Positions 35,210 through 44,209 are shown, numbered from the stretch's first letter. The stretch is DNA of 64,000 bases from Clostridium sp. OS1-26 (GCF_030915445.1 NZ_CP133264.1:3877208-3941207); one strand, 5' to 3'. Numbers and translations are program-made. The notes: generated by a model not told the origin, from the sequence alone.

Positions 35210-35320
35210 ACAACATTCTTAAACTGCGAAGTAAAAATTATTTATAAAATCCGTATACAAATAATAATTTGTCAAATTTCAATTTGTCTGACTGAACAAA
35301 ATGAACATAATGTATGTTTG
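35210..35320 (+). repeat. Repeat D copy 2 joined to partial repeat C
   Basis: 35218-35272 repeats 31787-31840. Directly after it, CAAATTTCAATTTGTCTGA and AACATAATG match 42690-42733. Two repeat families thus abut, as expected from end-to-end joining of units. Confidence 0.8.
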
Positions 35321-35364
35321 TTCTTGCTGTACCAAAGGAAACTTGTTAAAAGGAAGTGAACTCC

Positions 35365-35409
35365 ATGAAGAGAATAAAGCGAATTAATTACTCGGTGCAG
35401 TTGATATAA
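35365..35409 (+). CDS. 14-residue leader peptide MKRIKRINYSVQLI
   Basis: A short frame after AAAAGGAAGTGAA, a good ribosome site. Its 3' end enters a hairpin that competes with a second one. The design is that of ribosome-controlled attenuators before antibiotic-resistance genes. Confidence 0.6.
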   Translation: MKRIKRINYSVQLI

Positions 35410-35467
35410 TCTGATAGTAGATTGTACCGAGATATAATAATTTGTTATCAGTCAACTGCACTGCTTT
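35391..35467 (+). promoter_or_regulatory. Mutually exclusive hairpins (attenuator) before the methyltransferase
   Basis: Hairpin 1: CTCGGTGCA (35391) with TGTACCGAG (35423). Hairpin 2: GTGCAGTTGA (35395) with TCAACTGCAC (35452), then TGCTTTT. They share the same 5' arm, which overlaps the last leader codons, so a stalled ribosome would decide which forms. Confidence 0.65.
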
Positions 35468-35501
35468 TCATCAATATAGATTATGAAAAGAGGGCGATTG
35501 T

Positions 35502-35954
35502 ATGGACAATATCAAATTAAAGGAATACTGGTTATCAGAAGAACAACATAGTTTTAAGGGGTGGGATTTCTCATACATTAATAATAGAACATCAGAAGAA
35601 TCTTTACCTTGGAACTATAACAAAATAGTTCGACAATACTTAAATGCTAATTCTATATTGTTAGATATGGGGACAGGTGGTGGAGAATACTTGTTAACTC
35701 TCAACCATCCTTATTGTAATACATTTGCTACAGAAGCATATCCTCCTAATTTTGAACTTTGCCAAAAGACACTTAAGCCATTAGGAATTGATGTTAAACA
35801 AGTTTTTAATGATAACCATTTACCATTTGAAAGCGAAATGTTTGATATAATAATAAATAGACATGAATATTTTGACATAAATGAAGTTTATCGATTATTA
35901 AAGCCTGATGGTTTGTTTATTACACAGCAGGTTGGTGGATTAAACAATAGTTAA
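35502..35954 (+). pseudogene. C-terminally truncated SAM-dependent methyltransferase
   Basis: 150 residues. WDFSYINNRTSEESLPW and the SAM-site LLDMGTGGGEYLLTL are intact, and the core continues to YRLLKPDGLFITQQVGG, where it ends NNS. Members of this family are about 240-250 residues, so the last ~90 are missing. The upstream attenuator suggests it once answered to a ribosome-targeting drug. Confidence 0.75.
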
Positions 35955-36022
35955 TAAATTGCATCATTGTAGAATATATGGTATTATTTTCATATTACCT
36001 AAAGAAAGGAAGTGTTTTCGTG

Positions 36023-36064
36023 ATGAACAAAAAGAGCAGTGTATCAAGGGTGGTTTTTGAATAA
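36023..36064 (+). CDS. 13-residue leader peptide MNKKSSVSRVVFE
   Basis: ATG after AAAGGAAGTG. Its stop codon is the left arm of a terminator, so translation would control the terminator. The gene it once served may be gone: structured RNA copy 2 and a GNAT gene follow. Confidence 0.5.
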   Translation: MNKKSSVSRVVFE

Positions 36065-36117
36065 CACGCTAAAGATACTATTGGAACATATATTATAACT
36101 TTGCGTGTTATTCTTTT
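36060..36117 (+). terminator. Terminator overlapping the leader stop
   Basis: AATAACACGC pairs with GCGTGTTATT, followed by CTTTTATC. Confidence 0.75.
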
Positions 36118-36123
36118 ATCACC

Positions 36124-36256
36124 ATAAACAGAGTTCTTGGCATCAGATGGAGTTTTAACTCCACCTGATGCTTAGAAATCGTTATCCAGGGACGTAGCGG
36201 CTCTTTACTCCCACTTTGGGAAGGGGGAGTATTAGAGCGGATAGTCATCGGATAAA
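36124..36256 (+). ncRNA. Structured RNA element, copy 2 (compact)
   Basis: The same core as at 5364. Stem 1 GCATCAG pairs with CTGATGC, where copy 1 has GCTTCAG/CTGAAGC: both sides changed together. TGGAGTT/AACTCCA extends it. CTCTTTACTCCC pairs with GGGAGTATTAGAG, and TTATCC/GGATAA closes the element. It has no frame. It sits directly before the acetyltransferase. Confidence 0.65.
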
Positions 36257-36300
36257 ATTGGTTAAGTAAAAAGATAACATATCAAAGGAGTGTATTAAAA

Positions 36301-36909
36301 ATGAATATATCAATTAGATTAGAAAATGAAAATGATTTTAGAAATGTAGAGAATATAATTAGAGAGGCCTTTTGGGATGTATATAAACCAGGATGTGTTG
36401 AACATTTAATTGTTCATAAAATTAGAAAAGTAAGTGCATTTATTCGAGAGTTGGATTTTATTGCGTGTGATGGAGAAGTAACTATTGGTAATATTATTTA
36501 CTCAAAAGCAAAGATAATTAATGAAGGTAATGAAGAGTTCCAAGTTTTATGCATGGGGCCTATTGGAGTATTGCCTTCTTATCAAGGTAAAGGTATTGGA
36601 ACTTTACTTATAAAGCATTCTATTAATGTTGCTAGAACATTAGGCTATAACGCAATTATTATTTTTGGTAATCCAAACTATTATCATCGCTTTGGTTTTG
36701 AAAATGCCGAGGAGTATAATATTCAAACATCTTGGGGTGCTAATTTTGAAGAATTCATGGCATTGGAGTTGTATGAAGATTCTCTTAAAGGAATTTCAGG
36801 TAAGTACTATGAGGATTCTGTTTTTGAAGTAGATGATGAAGAATTAAATATTTTCGAAAAACAGTTTCCGTATAAGGAAAAACATGTTACCGATACTCAA
36901 TTACGATAG
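36301..36909 (+). CDS. GNAT family N-acetyltransferase (YhbS-like)
   Basis: 202 residues. The CoA loop is IGVLPSYQGKGIGTLLIKHS; GNPNYYHRFGFENA is typical of YhbS proteins. AAAGGAGTG precedes the ATG. A 55-base piece of this gene recurs at 54815. Confidence 0.88.
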   Translation: MNISIRLENENDFRNVENIIREAFWDVYKPGCVEHLIVHKIRKVSAFIRELDFIACDGEVTIGNIIYSKAKIINEGNEEFQVLCMGPIGVLPSYQGKGIGTLLIKHSINVARTLGYNAIIIFGNPNYYHRFGFENAEEYNIQTSWGANFEEFMALELYEDSLKGISGKYYEDSVFEVDDEELNIFEKQFPYKEKHVTDTQLR

Positions 36910-36940
36910 ATGGCATAAAATAATTAGATACTTAATTCAC

Positions 36941-37028
36941 ATTTTTCTTATTTAACGGTACAACTGAAAAGACGAACAATTTACCTGAACACCGCATTAT
37001 TCAAACTTGAATTTTGCGGTGTTTTATA
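36941..37028 (+). repeat. Repeat A, copy 1 (array hairpin)
   Basis: TTCTTATTTAACGG, ACAACTGAAAAGACGAACAA, then a hairpin: ACACCGCA..ATTCAA..TTGAAT..TGCGGTGT with symmetric TT inner loops (36989-37022), followed by a T-run. It recurs at 42752, 44231, 45687, 47290, 48777 and in part at 49496. It may end transcription in both directions. The following 320 bases to 37347 hold no gene. Confidence 0.85.
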
Positions 37029-37347
37029 GTGAAATTATTTCTAATTTCCCTTGAACATTACCTGACGTAATGTTTTATACTAAAGTTATAAATATTACTT
37101 ATGAGTTGTTAGATGCTTATGCAAAATATCCATTTCAGTCAAAGTATCTTGAAGATTAGATTCTGCGTAGTTTCCTTAATTAATTTTATTAATATGCTAT
37201 AAAATATAACAAAAAGATCTTAACAATTAATTTAAATATAGATAAATATTACCACTTAGATTATAATGGATTTGTTGGAAAATTTTTAATTATATATTAA
37301 TGATAAATCATGAATGCTATCATTTTGTTTAAGTGGGGGATATATTT

Positions 37348-38562
37348 ATGTTAAATTTAAAATACGCAATAATAGGCTTACTTTTAGCCAGTAATACTAC
37401 TGCTTTTTACACTTATAATAATTCTACTAAGATGCAGTCAAAAGTAACTACAGAACCAGTAAATTTTTCAGAAAGTGCTGAAAAAATTAAAAAGACTTCA
37501 GATAATAGTTTAGTTTATGAATATAATAAGGATATAAACTATAGTATGTATACAAATCGTATGATTGATACTTGTCTTATAGCAGGTGCATTATATCAAG
37601 ATTTTAAGAGCAATACAATAATGCCAAATACAGATAAATATGATTTATATATTAAGGCAAAACAACATTTTTTACCTTATAGAGATCATGAGTTTATTAA
37701 ACAATTTGGAAAATATATCGATGGTGATGATGTACGGGGAGATGTAATAGGAATTTTACTTAGCTGCTCTAATTCGCCAGAACTTAAGCCAATATATAAA
37801 TTTCAAGAAACATATATGAATGATATCTTTACTAGTCAAAAAGATATAGATGAATTTTTAAATGGGTTAAGAAAATTTTATACAGATACAAAGGCAGAAG
37901 AGTTTTTCAATGAAAATTCTGAGGCATATACACATATGGGTAAATATATACAGGATAATATTAAAAATACTAATATAGTAGATTTAATTAAGAATAGTGA
38001 AAAGTATGTAGGAAATAAGAATAAATATTATCCAAATGTTAATATAGGATATCAAACCATAATGACTCTTTTTAGACCTTTTATGGCCTCATTCTTTAGT
38101 ATTAAATCTGATGATTCTATTATATTTATTACATTCCAATCACCTAACGATTATTCAAGAGATCCTGAAAAATTTGATATAAGGCAAACTGTAAGCACTT
38201 CAATACATGAGATTTTACATAATTTCATAAATGCTCCTGTAGCAAATAACAATACTTTAATAATGAAATTAGCTAGTTCTAAAGATAAAAATGATTATGC
38301 TTCTAAAATGTATCAAGATATGCCTTGGAATAGAATAGTAGATGAGAACTTTGTCAGAGCTGTACAAGGAAGAATCTATAAGAATAGGTTTGGTGAAGAA
38401 AGGGCAATGGGAGAAGTAATGACAAAAGAAATAAAGTTTGGAGGATTTAAACACTTAAAACCAGTATATAATAAATTGGAGGAATATGAGAATAAAAGAG
38501 ATAAATATCCAACTATGGATGACTTCACACCTGAACTTATTAAAGAGTTATTAAAATACTAA
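37348..38562 (+). CDS. Exported metallopeptidase-like protein with HExxH
   Basis: 404 residues from ATG 37348, after GTGGGGGA. A hydrophobic start (YAIIGLLLASNTTAFY) fits a signal anchor. The motif TSIHEILHNFI supplies a zinc-type HExxH; the later Glu that completes the site may be in RIVDENFVRA. It resembles DUF4932-type proteins. The substrate is unknown. Confidence 0.7.
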   Translation: MLNLKYAIIGLLLASNTTAFYTYNNSTKMQSKVTTEPVNFSESAEKIKKTSDNSLVYEYNKDINYSMYTNRMIDTCLIAGALYQDFKSNTIMPNTDKYDLYIKAKQHFLPYRDHEFIKQFGKYIDGDDVRGDVIGILLSCSNSPELKPIYKFQETYMNDIFTSQKDIDEFLNGLRKFYTDTKAEEFFNENSEAYTHMGKYIQDNIKNTNIVDLIKNSEKYVGNKNKYYPNVNIGYQTIMTLFRPFMASFFSIKSDDSIIFITFQSPNDYSRDPEKFDIRQTVSTSIHEILHNFINAPVANNNTLIMKLASSKDKNDYASKMYQDMPWNRIVDENFVRAVQGRIYKNRFGEERAMGEVMTKEIKFGGFKHLKPVYNKLEEYENKRDKYPTMDDFTPELIKELLKY

Positions 38563-38652
38563 ATATACAAGGAAAGTAAATTAATTTATTTGTTGTATTA
38601 TTAAAGTTAGTATGATATAATTTGAACAAATATGATGATTGGAGTTGAAAAG

Positions 38653-38673
38653 ATGATTAATTTTTCTTGCTAG
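38653..38673 (+). CDS. 6-residue leader peptide MINFSC of the ABC-F gene
   Basis: ATG after TTGGAG, with a stop after six codons. The TTTTTCTTGC part of the leader can pair with GCAAGAAATTAAT at 38731-38743, and TTCTTGC occurs again in the terminator. This is a typical ribosome-sensing attenuator of ABC-F resistance genes. Confidence 0.65.
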   Translation: MINFSC

Positions 38674-38813
38674 TTTTACCAAGTATAACAAAATTGTGGG
38701 TTCGAATAATACTGCTTTTTTTGTTGTACCTATGCAAGAAATTAATTGTTTTTTCGCTCAGAAAATATATACCGGTGACGCCCCTAGTAGGGGTTTGTCT
38801 TTGCTGTATTTAT

Positions 38814-38852
38814 GAGCTGCAAGAATAATAATTTCTTGCAGCTCTTATTTTT
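38814..38852 (+). terminator. Attenuator terminator before the ABC-F gene
   Basis: GAGCTGCAAGAA pairs perfectly with TTCTTGCAGCTC, followed by TTATTTTTT. A smaller CCCC/GGGG hairpin lies at 38781-38793. Drug-stalled ribosomes on the leader would favour read-through. Confidence 0.8.
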
Positions 38853-38889
38853 TACGAATCATGAGTATAAGCAGGAGGGAGTGTAAATA

Positions 38890-38970
38890 ATGAATAATAA
38901 AGATACTTTGCTAACGCATGATAATCTTCATATAAAGCCGGATACTTCGGGCGACATTTATATGGAGTAA
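38890..38970 (+). CDS. 26-residue small frame before ABC-F
   Basis: ATG after GCAGGAGGGAGTG, a strong site, encoding MNNKDTLLTHDNLHIKPDTS… and ending 62 bases before the ABC-F start. It may be a second leader or the head of a lost gene. Confidence 0.4.
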   Translation: MNNKDTLLTHDNLHIKPDTSGDIYME

Positions 38971-39032
38971 TACCAGTCGCCTATGTTCCGACTTTGTTAT
39001 TGGTACTTTTAATTACAAAGGAGGATAAAAAT

Positions 39033-40510
39033 ATGTCTTTAATAAATGTAACAAACCTGACCTTCGCTTATGAAGGCAGTTATGATAATATTTTTGAAAA
39101 TGTAAACTTTCAAATTGATACTGATTGGAAATTGGGTTTTACCGGAAGAAATGGACGAGGAAAGACTACCTTTCTGAATCTTTTACTTGGTAAATATGAG
39201 TATACTGGAAATATTTCATCCAATGTAACCTTTGAATATTTTCCTTATGAGGTCCAGGAACAAGAATATTTCACTATAGATATCATAAGAGAAATCAGTC
39301 CAAATTCAATGGATTGGGAAATAATGAAAGAGTTATCGCTTTTAGATATAGACGATGATGTTTTATATAGGCAGTTTTGTACGCTATCAAAAGGAGAACA
39401 GACCAAGGCATTGCTCGCTGCTATGTTTTTGAAGGAGAACTCCTTCTTGCTTATTGATGAACCTACAAATCATTTGGACGCTGAAGCTAGAAAAAAACTA
39501 AGTAATTACCTTAGAAAAAAGAAGGGATTTATTCTAATTTCACATGATAGGTATTTTTTAGATAACTGTATTGATCATGTTCTTTCAATAAATAAGACAA
39601 ATATCGAAATCCAAAAAGGTAATTTTTCCGGCTGGTGGGAAAATAAACAAAGGCAGGACAACTTTGAGCTTGCAGAAAACGAGAAGCTTAGAAAAGATAT
39701 TAATCGCTTATCGGAGTCTGCTAAACGAACAAATAATTGGTCCAATGAAGTAGAAAAATCAAAAAAGGAACAACAAACTCTGGCTCTAAGCTGGATAAAG
39801 GTTATGTGGGTCACAAGGCTGCTAAAATGATGAAACGCTCTAAATCAATTGAAAGCAGACAGCAATCTGCTATTGAAGAAAAGTCTAAGCTTCTCAAAAA
39901 TATTGAAAGCTCCGACAGCTTGAAGATTTCTCAACTTAATTATCATAAAAACAAACTGGTGGAACTTGAGAATGTTTCGATTTTTTACGACGATACCATG
40001 GTTTGTAAAGATGTTAGCTTTAGTATTGAGAAAGGTGACAGAATTGCACTTAAAGGTAAAAATGGCTCAGGAAAATCAAGCCTTATCAAGCTTATTTGTG
40101 GTGATGATATAAACTATACAGGTAGTTTCAACAAAGGAAGTCAGCTTAAAATATCCTATGTGTCCCAGGATACATCGCATCTTAAGGGTAACTTAACTGA
40201 TTATGCTTCAAATAATGATATTGATGAAAGTCTTTTTAAAGCTATTTTAAGAAAACTTGATTTTTCCAGAGAGCAATTTGAAAAAGATATGTCATCCTTT
40301 AGCGGCGGCCAAAAGAAAAAAGTGCTCATTGCAAAAAGTCTTTGCGAAAAAGCTCATTTGCATATATGGGATGAACCTCTTAATTTTATTGATGTTATCT
40401 CACGTATGCAAATAGAAGAGTTACTGCTTGAATACTCACCAACTTTATTGTTTGTGGAACATGACAGTGAATTCTGCAAAAATATTGCAACAAAGATTTT
40501 TGAACTTTAG
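39033..40510 (+). CDS. Lsa-type ABC-F ribosomal protection protein with one-base frame break
   Basis: About 492 residues if joined. Two ABC domains: Walker A GRNGRGKTT, signature LSKGEQTK, and LIDEPTNHLD; then GKNGSGKSS, FSGGQKKK and HIWDEPLNF. Such proteins push lincosamides, streptogramin A and pleuromutilins off the ribosome. The frame breaks at 39761-39767 (A AAA AAG): slipping back one base gives KKGTTNSGSKLDKGYVGHKAAKMMKR…, the expected linker, in the second frame. Error, mutation or slippage remain open. AAAGGAGG precedes ATG 39033. Confidence 0.88.
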
Positions 40511-40599
40511 CTTTATGAATCAGATTATGTTAAAGGGGTAGTGACAGGACTACCCTCTTTATTTGTCTAAAGTGAATGGCAATGAAGGTCGGAGGTTTT

Positions 40600-41865
40600 A
40601 TGGAACAAAAACAAAGAGCAATAATTGTAGGCTGTAATCTTAAGAATGATAAGGAATTTTTAAATATGATGAGTGAGCTGTGCAGTCTAGCTGATGCATG
40701 TGATATTGAGGTAGTTGGTAAAATTACTCAAAAATTAGAGCGAGTGTATTCCTCTCATTATCTAGGTAAGGGAAAAATCCAAGAATTGTCTACATTAATT
40801 CATGAGAAAGATGTGGACATGGTTATTTTTAATGATGAGTTGTCGCCTTCGCAAATTCGTAATCTTCATACAGATTTAAAATGCAAGGTAATAGATAGAA
40901 CGGTTCTGATTTTGGACATTTTGGCTAAGAGAGCTAAAAGCAAAGAAGCACAGCTGCAAGTAGAAATAGCAAAATTACAATATATTCTGCCCAGAGTAAC
41001 TGGACTTGAAGAATCATTGGCTGGTCAGGAAGGAAGTGTCAGGTTTATAAACAGAGGTACAGGAGAATCAAAACTTGAACTTCATCACAGAAAGATTAAG
41101 GATAGAATCAGCGGACTGAAGGCAGAACTGGAAACACTGGTAGTTCAACGTCAGAACCAAAGGAAACAGCGCAAAAAATCAGGAATACCTGCAGTTGCTT
41201 TAGTAGGATATACAAACGCAGGTAAGTCAAGCATTATGAATTCCATGATTGATTTGTACGGGTCTTCAATTGATAAGAAGGTATTTGAAAAGGATATGTT
41301 ATTTGCTACCTTAGAAACTTATGTAAGAAACATTAAACTGCCCAATAATAAATCCTTCCTGTTAAGTGATACAGTAGGATTTATCAGTAAGCTGCCTCAC
41401 CAGCTTGTAAACGCATTTCGCTCAACTTTGGAGGAAATTACTGAAGCTGATATGTTAGTTCATGTAGTTGACTATTCAAACCCTAACTATAAACAGCATA
41501 TTGAAGTTACAAAGGACACATTAAAAGAATTAGGTGCAGATACTATCCCTATTATTTATGCTTATAATAAGACAGATTTAGCAGCGGGCGAAATCACAAA
41601 AGATGAGAAAGATTGCGTATATATTTCCGCCAAAAGTAAAGCTGGAATAGATGAGCTAGTAAATGAAATTTGCAAAAGGGCCTTCCCACAGCAGGTTTGC
41701 TGCCAGATGTTAATCCCCTATGAAAAAGGAAATATCTTGTCATACTTTAAGGAGAATGCCAATATCAAATCAACTGAGTATAACGGCAATGGAGTGCTGA
41801 TATCCATGGAATGTAAAGAGTCAGACTATAGAAGATATAAACAATTTGAAAACCTGATAAATTAA
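40600..41865 (+). CDS. hflX: HflX ribosome-splitting GTPase
   Basis: 421 residues from ATG 40600, after TCGGAGG. An N-terminal HflX domain (SHYLGKGKIQEL), a coiled region, and a G domain: GYTNAGKSSIMN, DTVGFISKLPHQLV, NKTD. HflX splits stalled 70S ribosomes; some Gram-positive versions give macrolide-lincosamide resistance. It lies 90 bases after the ABC-F gene with no clear terminator, so they are likely one resistance operon. Confidence 0.92.
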   Translation: MEQKQRAIIVGCNLKNDKEFLNMMSELCSLADACDIEVVGKITQKLERVYSSHYLGKGKIQELSTLIHEKDVDMVIFNDELSPSQIRNLHTDLKCKVIDRTVLILDILAKRAKSKEAQLQVEIAKLQYILPRVTGLEESLAGQEGSVRFINRGTGESKLELHHRKIKDRISGLKAELETLVVQRQNQRKQRKKSGIPAVALVGYTNAGKSSIMNSMIDLYGSSIDKKVFEKDMLFATLETYVRNIKLPNNKSFLLSDTVGFISKLPHQLVNAFRSTLEEITEADMLVHVVDYSNPNYKQHIEVTKDTLKELGADTIPIIYAYNKTDLAAGEITKDEKDCVYISAKSKAGIDELVNEICKRAFPQQVCCQMLIPYEKGNILSYFKENANIKSTEYNGNGVLISMECKESDYRRYKQFENLIN

Positions 41866-41883
41866 TAGTGTCGTCAATGTAGG

Positions 41884-41914
41884 AAACCACGACAGCTCTG
41901 TCGTGGTTTTTTAA
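41884..41914 (+). terminator. Terminator after hflX
   Basis: AAACCACGACAG pairs with CTGTCGTGGTTT, followed by TTTT. Confidence 0.9.
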
Positions 41915-41989
41915 TGATTTTAAAAAATATGGCTCTAATATAAATGCATACAAAATACTAATAACTGATACCGATGAATTTATTGCTAT

Positions 41990-42031
41990 AATAAAATTCC
42001 TTTATTTGTATTGGTAAAAATTATATAATTA
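41990..42031 (+). repeat. Repeat F, copy 2
   Basis: About 40 bases nearly identical to 30734-30775, here before the VOC gene. Confidence 0.7.
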
Positions 42032-42103
42032 GATTATTAACTAGCGTTAAATTAGTTGTATATTGTGACTTAAATAAAAGAATGTAAACGGGAGGAAATT
42101 AGA

Positions 42104-42547
42104 TTGAAGAATCAAGTTTTATTTACTAGGGTTGGCTATTCATATTTACCAACTACAAAAATGGAAGATTCCATCAATTGGTACACAAAGAATCTAGGGC
42201 TAAAGTTAATCACTAAATTTGAAGATCGAGGGTCATTTATTGGTGTTTTGCATTATCCACATAAAAATGCTATAGCAGTAGTATTGATTGAAACAGAAGA
42301 TTACAAGCCGCTTGAAATCATCCGAAATGGCATCAAATTTCCAGTAATGGCTATCAATTGCCCAGATATTGAATACACTCATAAAATACTAAAGGAAAAT
42401 GGAGTAGAAGTTGAGAATATCAATGTTTTAGGTAAAGGAGAGGCAAAGTATTTTTATTTTAAAGACAATGAAGGTAATTTATTAGAAGCTGCATGGTCGA
42501 CATGGGACGCAGAAGATGAGATTAAAGAAGACTTTTTTAAAGACTGA
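42104..42547 (+). CDS. VOC family (glyoxalase/bleomycin-resistance-like) protein
   Basis: 147 residues from TTG 42104, after CGGGAGG. It begins FTRVGYSYLPTTKMEDSINWYTKNLGL and has KYFYFKDNEGNLLEAAW, typical of vicinal-oxygen-chelate folds. It may bind or modify a small toxin. Confidence 0.82.
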   Translation: MKNQVLFTRVGYSYLPTTKMEDSINWYTKNLGLKLITKFEDRGSFIGVLHYPHKNAIAVVLIETEDYKPLEIIRNGIKFPVMAINCPDIEYTHKILKENGVEVENINVLGKGEAKYFYFKDNEGNLLEAAWSTWDAEDEIKEDFFKD

Positions 42548-42554
42548 GTCGATG

Positions 42555-42682
42555 TTTCGGAACATTGGGCTTTTTTGCTATTAGGTATTTATGGTAAAGT
42601 TATTTGGCTGATTGCATCTGCTATCATGATTGGTATAGGACATATAGGAATACACATTCAGCATTTAAAAGCGATAAAATAA
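42555..42682 (+). pseudogene. C-terminal fragment of a membrane protein
   Basis: An open run ending at TAA 42680 reads WAFLLLGIYGKVIWLIASAIMI…HLKAIK: two hydrophobic segments with no start. It may be the tail of an HXXEE-like protein. It is debris between units. Confidence 0.5.
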
Positions 42683-42687
42683 GTTTT

Positions 42688-42815
42688 GCAAATTCCAAAT
42701 TTGTCTGATTGAACAAAACGAACATAATGTTTGGTTGAGTCAATGCATGTTTTTCTTATTTAACATAACAACTGAAAAAGCGAACAAACCGCATTATTTA
42801 AAATGAAACTTCACA
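42688..42815 (+). repeat. Partial repeat C joined to diverged repeat A (copy 2)
   Basis: CAAATTCCAAATTTGTCTGA … AACATAATG matches 35276-35318. Then TTTTTCTTATTTAACATAAC and CCGCATTATT match repeat A, with its right arm lost. Confidence 0.75.
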
Positions 42816-42859
42816 CATTATTGTATTTTGAAGTATACATAATTTTTGGGAGGAATTAA

Positions 42860-43537
42860 GTGAAAGATAATACAAATTGCATTAGAGAAAACTGGAGTAA
42901 AATTATAAACGAATACAATAAGTTATTAAGAAGACGTTTTTTAATAAAGAAATATGATAATAATCTTAATAAAGGAATAACAGATGAGCAAATAAAAAAA
43001 GCAGAACAAGTATTAGGATTTTCATTTCCAAGTGAATTAGCAGAACTGTACAAATGTAATAATGGAAATATTACTAATGGGGAGAAAAATGTTTATCTAG
43101 GTGCTATATTAGGATTACAATTTATATCACTAGAAGTACTTATATATACATGGAAAGAGTGGTGTGAATTTACCAATGAAAAAGCTCTAGATGAATATTG
43201 TACATCAATTGATGAAGGTAAAATAAAATGTTTATATGCTAATGATCATTGGATTCCATTTGCTTCTGATGGGTGGGGAAATTACATTGGTATAGATTTA
43301 GATCCAAATATAAATGGAACCATAGGACAAGTTATAAACTTTGGAAGAGATAAAAATGATAAGATTGTTTCATCAAATAATCTAAATGAGTTTCTTGAGC
43401 TTATGATTAATATTATCAAAAGTAAAGATTTTAAATTGGTAAAAAAAATAGGAGAAGAAGCAAAATTTTATCTTGGCAGTGGAGATAAAGGAATACATGC
43501 TATTGATTATTTAAAAAAGACATTAAGAAATAAATAA
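42860..43537 (+). CDS. SUKH (SMI1/KNR4) family protein
   Basis: 225 residues from GTG 42860, after GGGAGG. It has QIKKAEQVLGFSFPSELAELYK and the core WIPFASDGWGNYIGIDLDP of SUKH proteins. Many are immunity proteins against contact-delivered nucleases, but no toxin is adjacent. Confidence 0.88.
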   Translation: MKDNTNCIRENWSKIINEYNKLLRRRFLIKKYDNNLNKGITDEQIKKAEQVLGFSFPSELAELYKCNNGNITNGEKNVYLGAILGLQFISLEVLIYTWKEWCEFTNEKALDEYCTSIDEGKIKCLYANDHWIPFASDGWGNYIGIDLDPNINGTIGQVINFGRDKNDKIVSSNNLNEFLELMINIIKSKDFKLVKKIGEEAKFYLGSGDKGIHAIDYLKKTLRNK

Positions 43538-43687
43538 CGCTTTTACAAATTAATTTTAGGAAAGAATTAAAATACCGTAGTATTCAAGTGAATTTGCTAT
43601 AATCATGAAAATATATAGAAGACGTGGTATAATTTTGATATCAATTAAGTCATAGTCGTAAATTACTACGATGTTAAGGAGGCTTTT

Positions 43688-44209
43688 ATGTCAGATATTA
43701 TAATCAATTTACTTGAGGAGTCAGATGCACAGGAACTTTTTACATTCGAACTTAAAAATAGGGCTTTTTTTGAGAGAGTAGGTTTCCCAAGAGGAGATAA
43801 CTATTATGAATTAAATAATTTCAATACAATAATAAAGGAATCAATCGAGGAACAAGAGAAAGGATTAATAAATATGTATTTGATAAAGAATCATAACGGA
43901 ATGATTCTTGGCAGAATAAATTTAGTATCAATAGTAAGAGGAAATTTTAATAAGGCTGAACTCGGTTATAGAATTGGTGAGGAACATCAGGGGAAGGGGT
44001 ATGCAACAAGTGCAGTAAAAGTTATTTTAGATAAAGCAGTCAATAATCATAAACTTCATAGAATAGAAGCAGGAACATCACCTGATAACATAGGTTCTCA
44101 AATAGTATTAATTAAGAATGGCTTTCAATTTGTTGGACGTTATAATAAATATATTTATAAAAATGGAAAATGGTGTGATAGCATATTTTTTGAAAGAATA
44201 CTTGATTGA
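43688..44209 (+). CDS. RimJ/RimL-type GNAT acetyltransferase
   Basis: 173 residues. ELGYRIGEEHQGKGYATSAVKVIL holds the CoA loop; EAGTSPDNIGSQIVLIKNGFQFVG is the family end. AAGGAGG precedes the ATG. Repeat A lies just after it. Confidence 0.88.
   Translation: MSDIIINLLEESDAQELFTFELKNRAFFERVGFPRGDNYYELNNFNTIIKESIEEQEKGLINMYLIKNHNGMILGRINLVSIVRGNFNKAELGYRIGEEHQGKGYATSAVKVILDKAVNNHKLHRIEAGTSPDNIGSQIVLIKNGFQFVGRYNKYIYKNGKWCDSIFFERILD

Noticed and set aside
38563..39032. tRNA or T-box in the ABC-F leader
   Set aside because: There is no T-box core (TGGNACC) and no cloverleaf; the leader peptide with terminator explains it.
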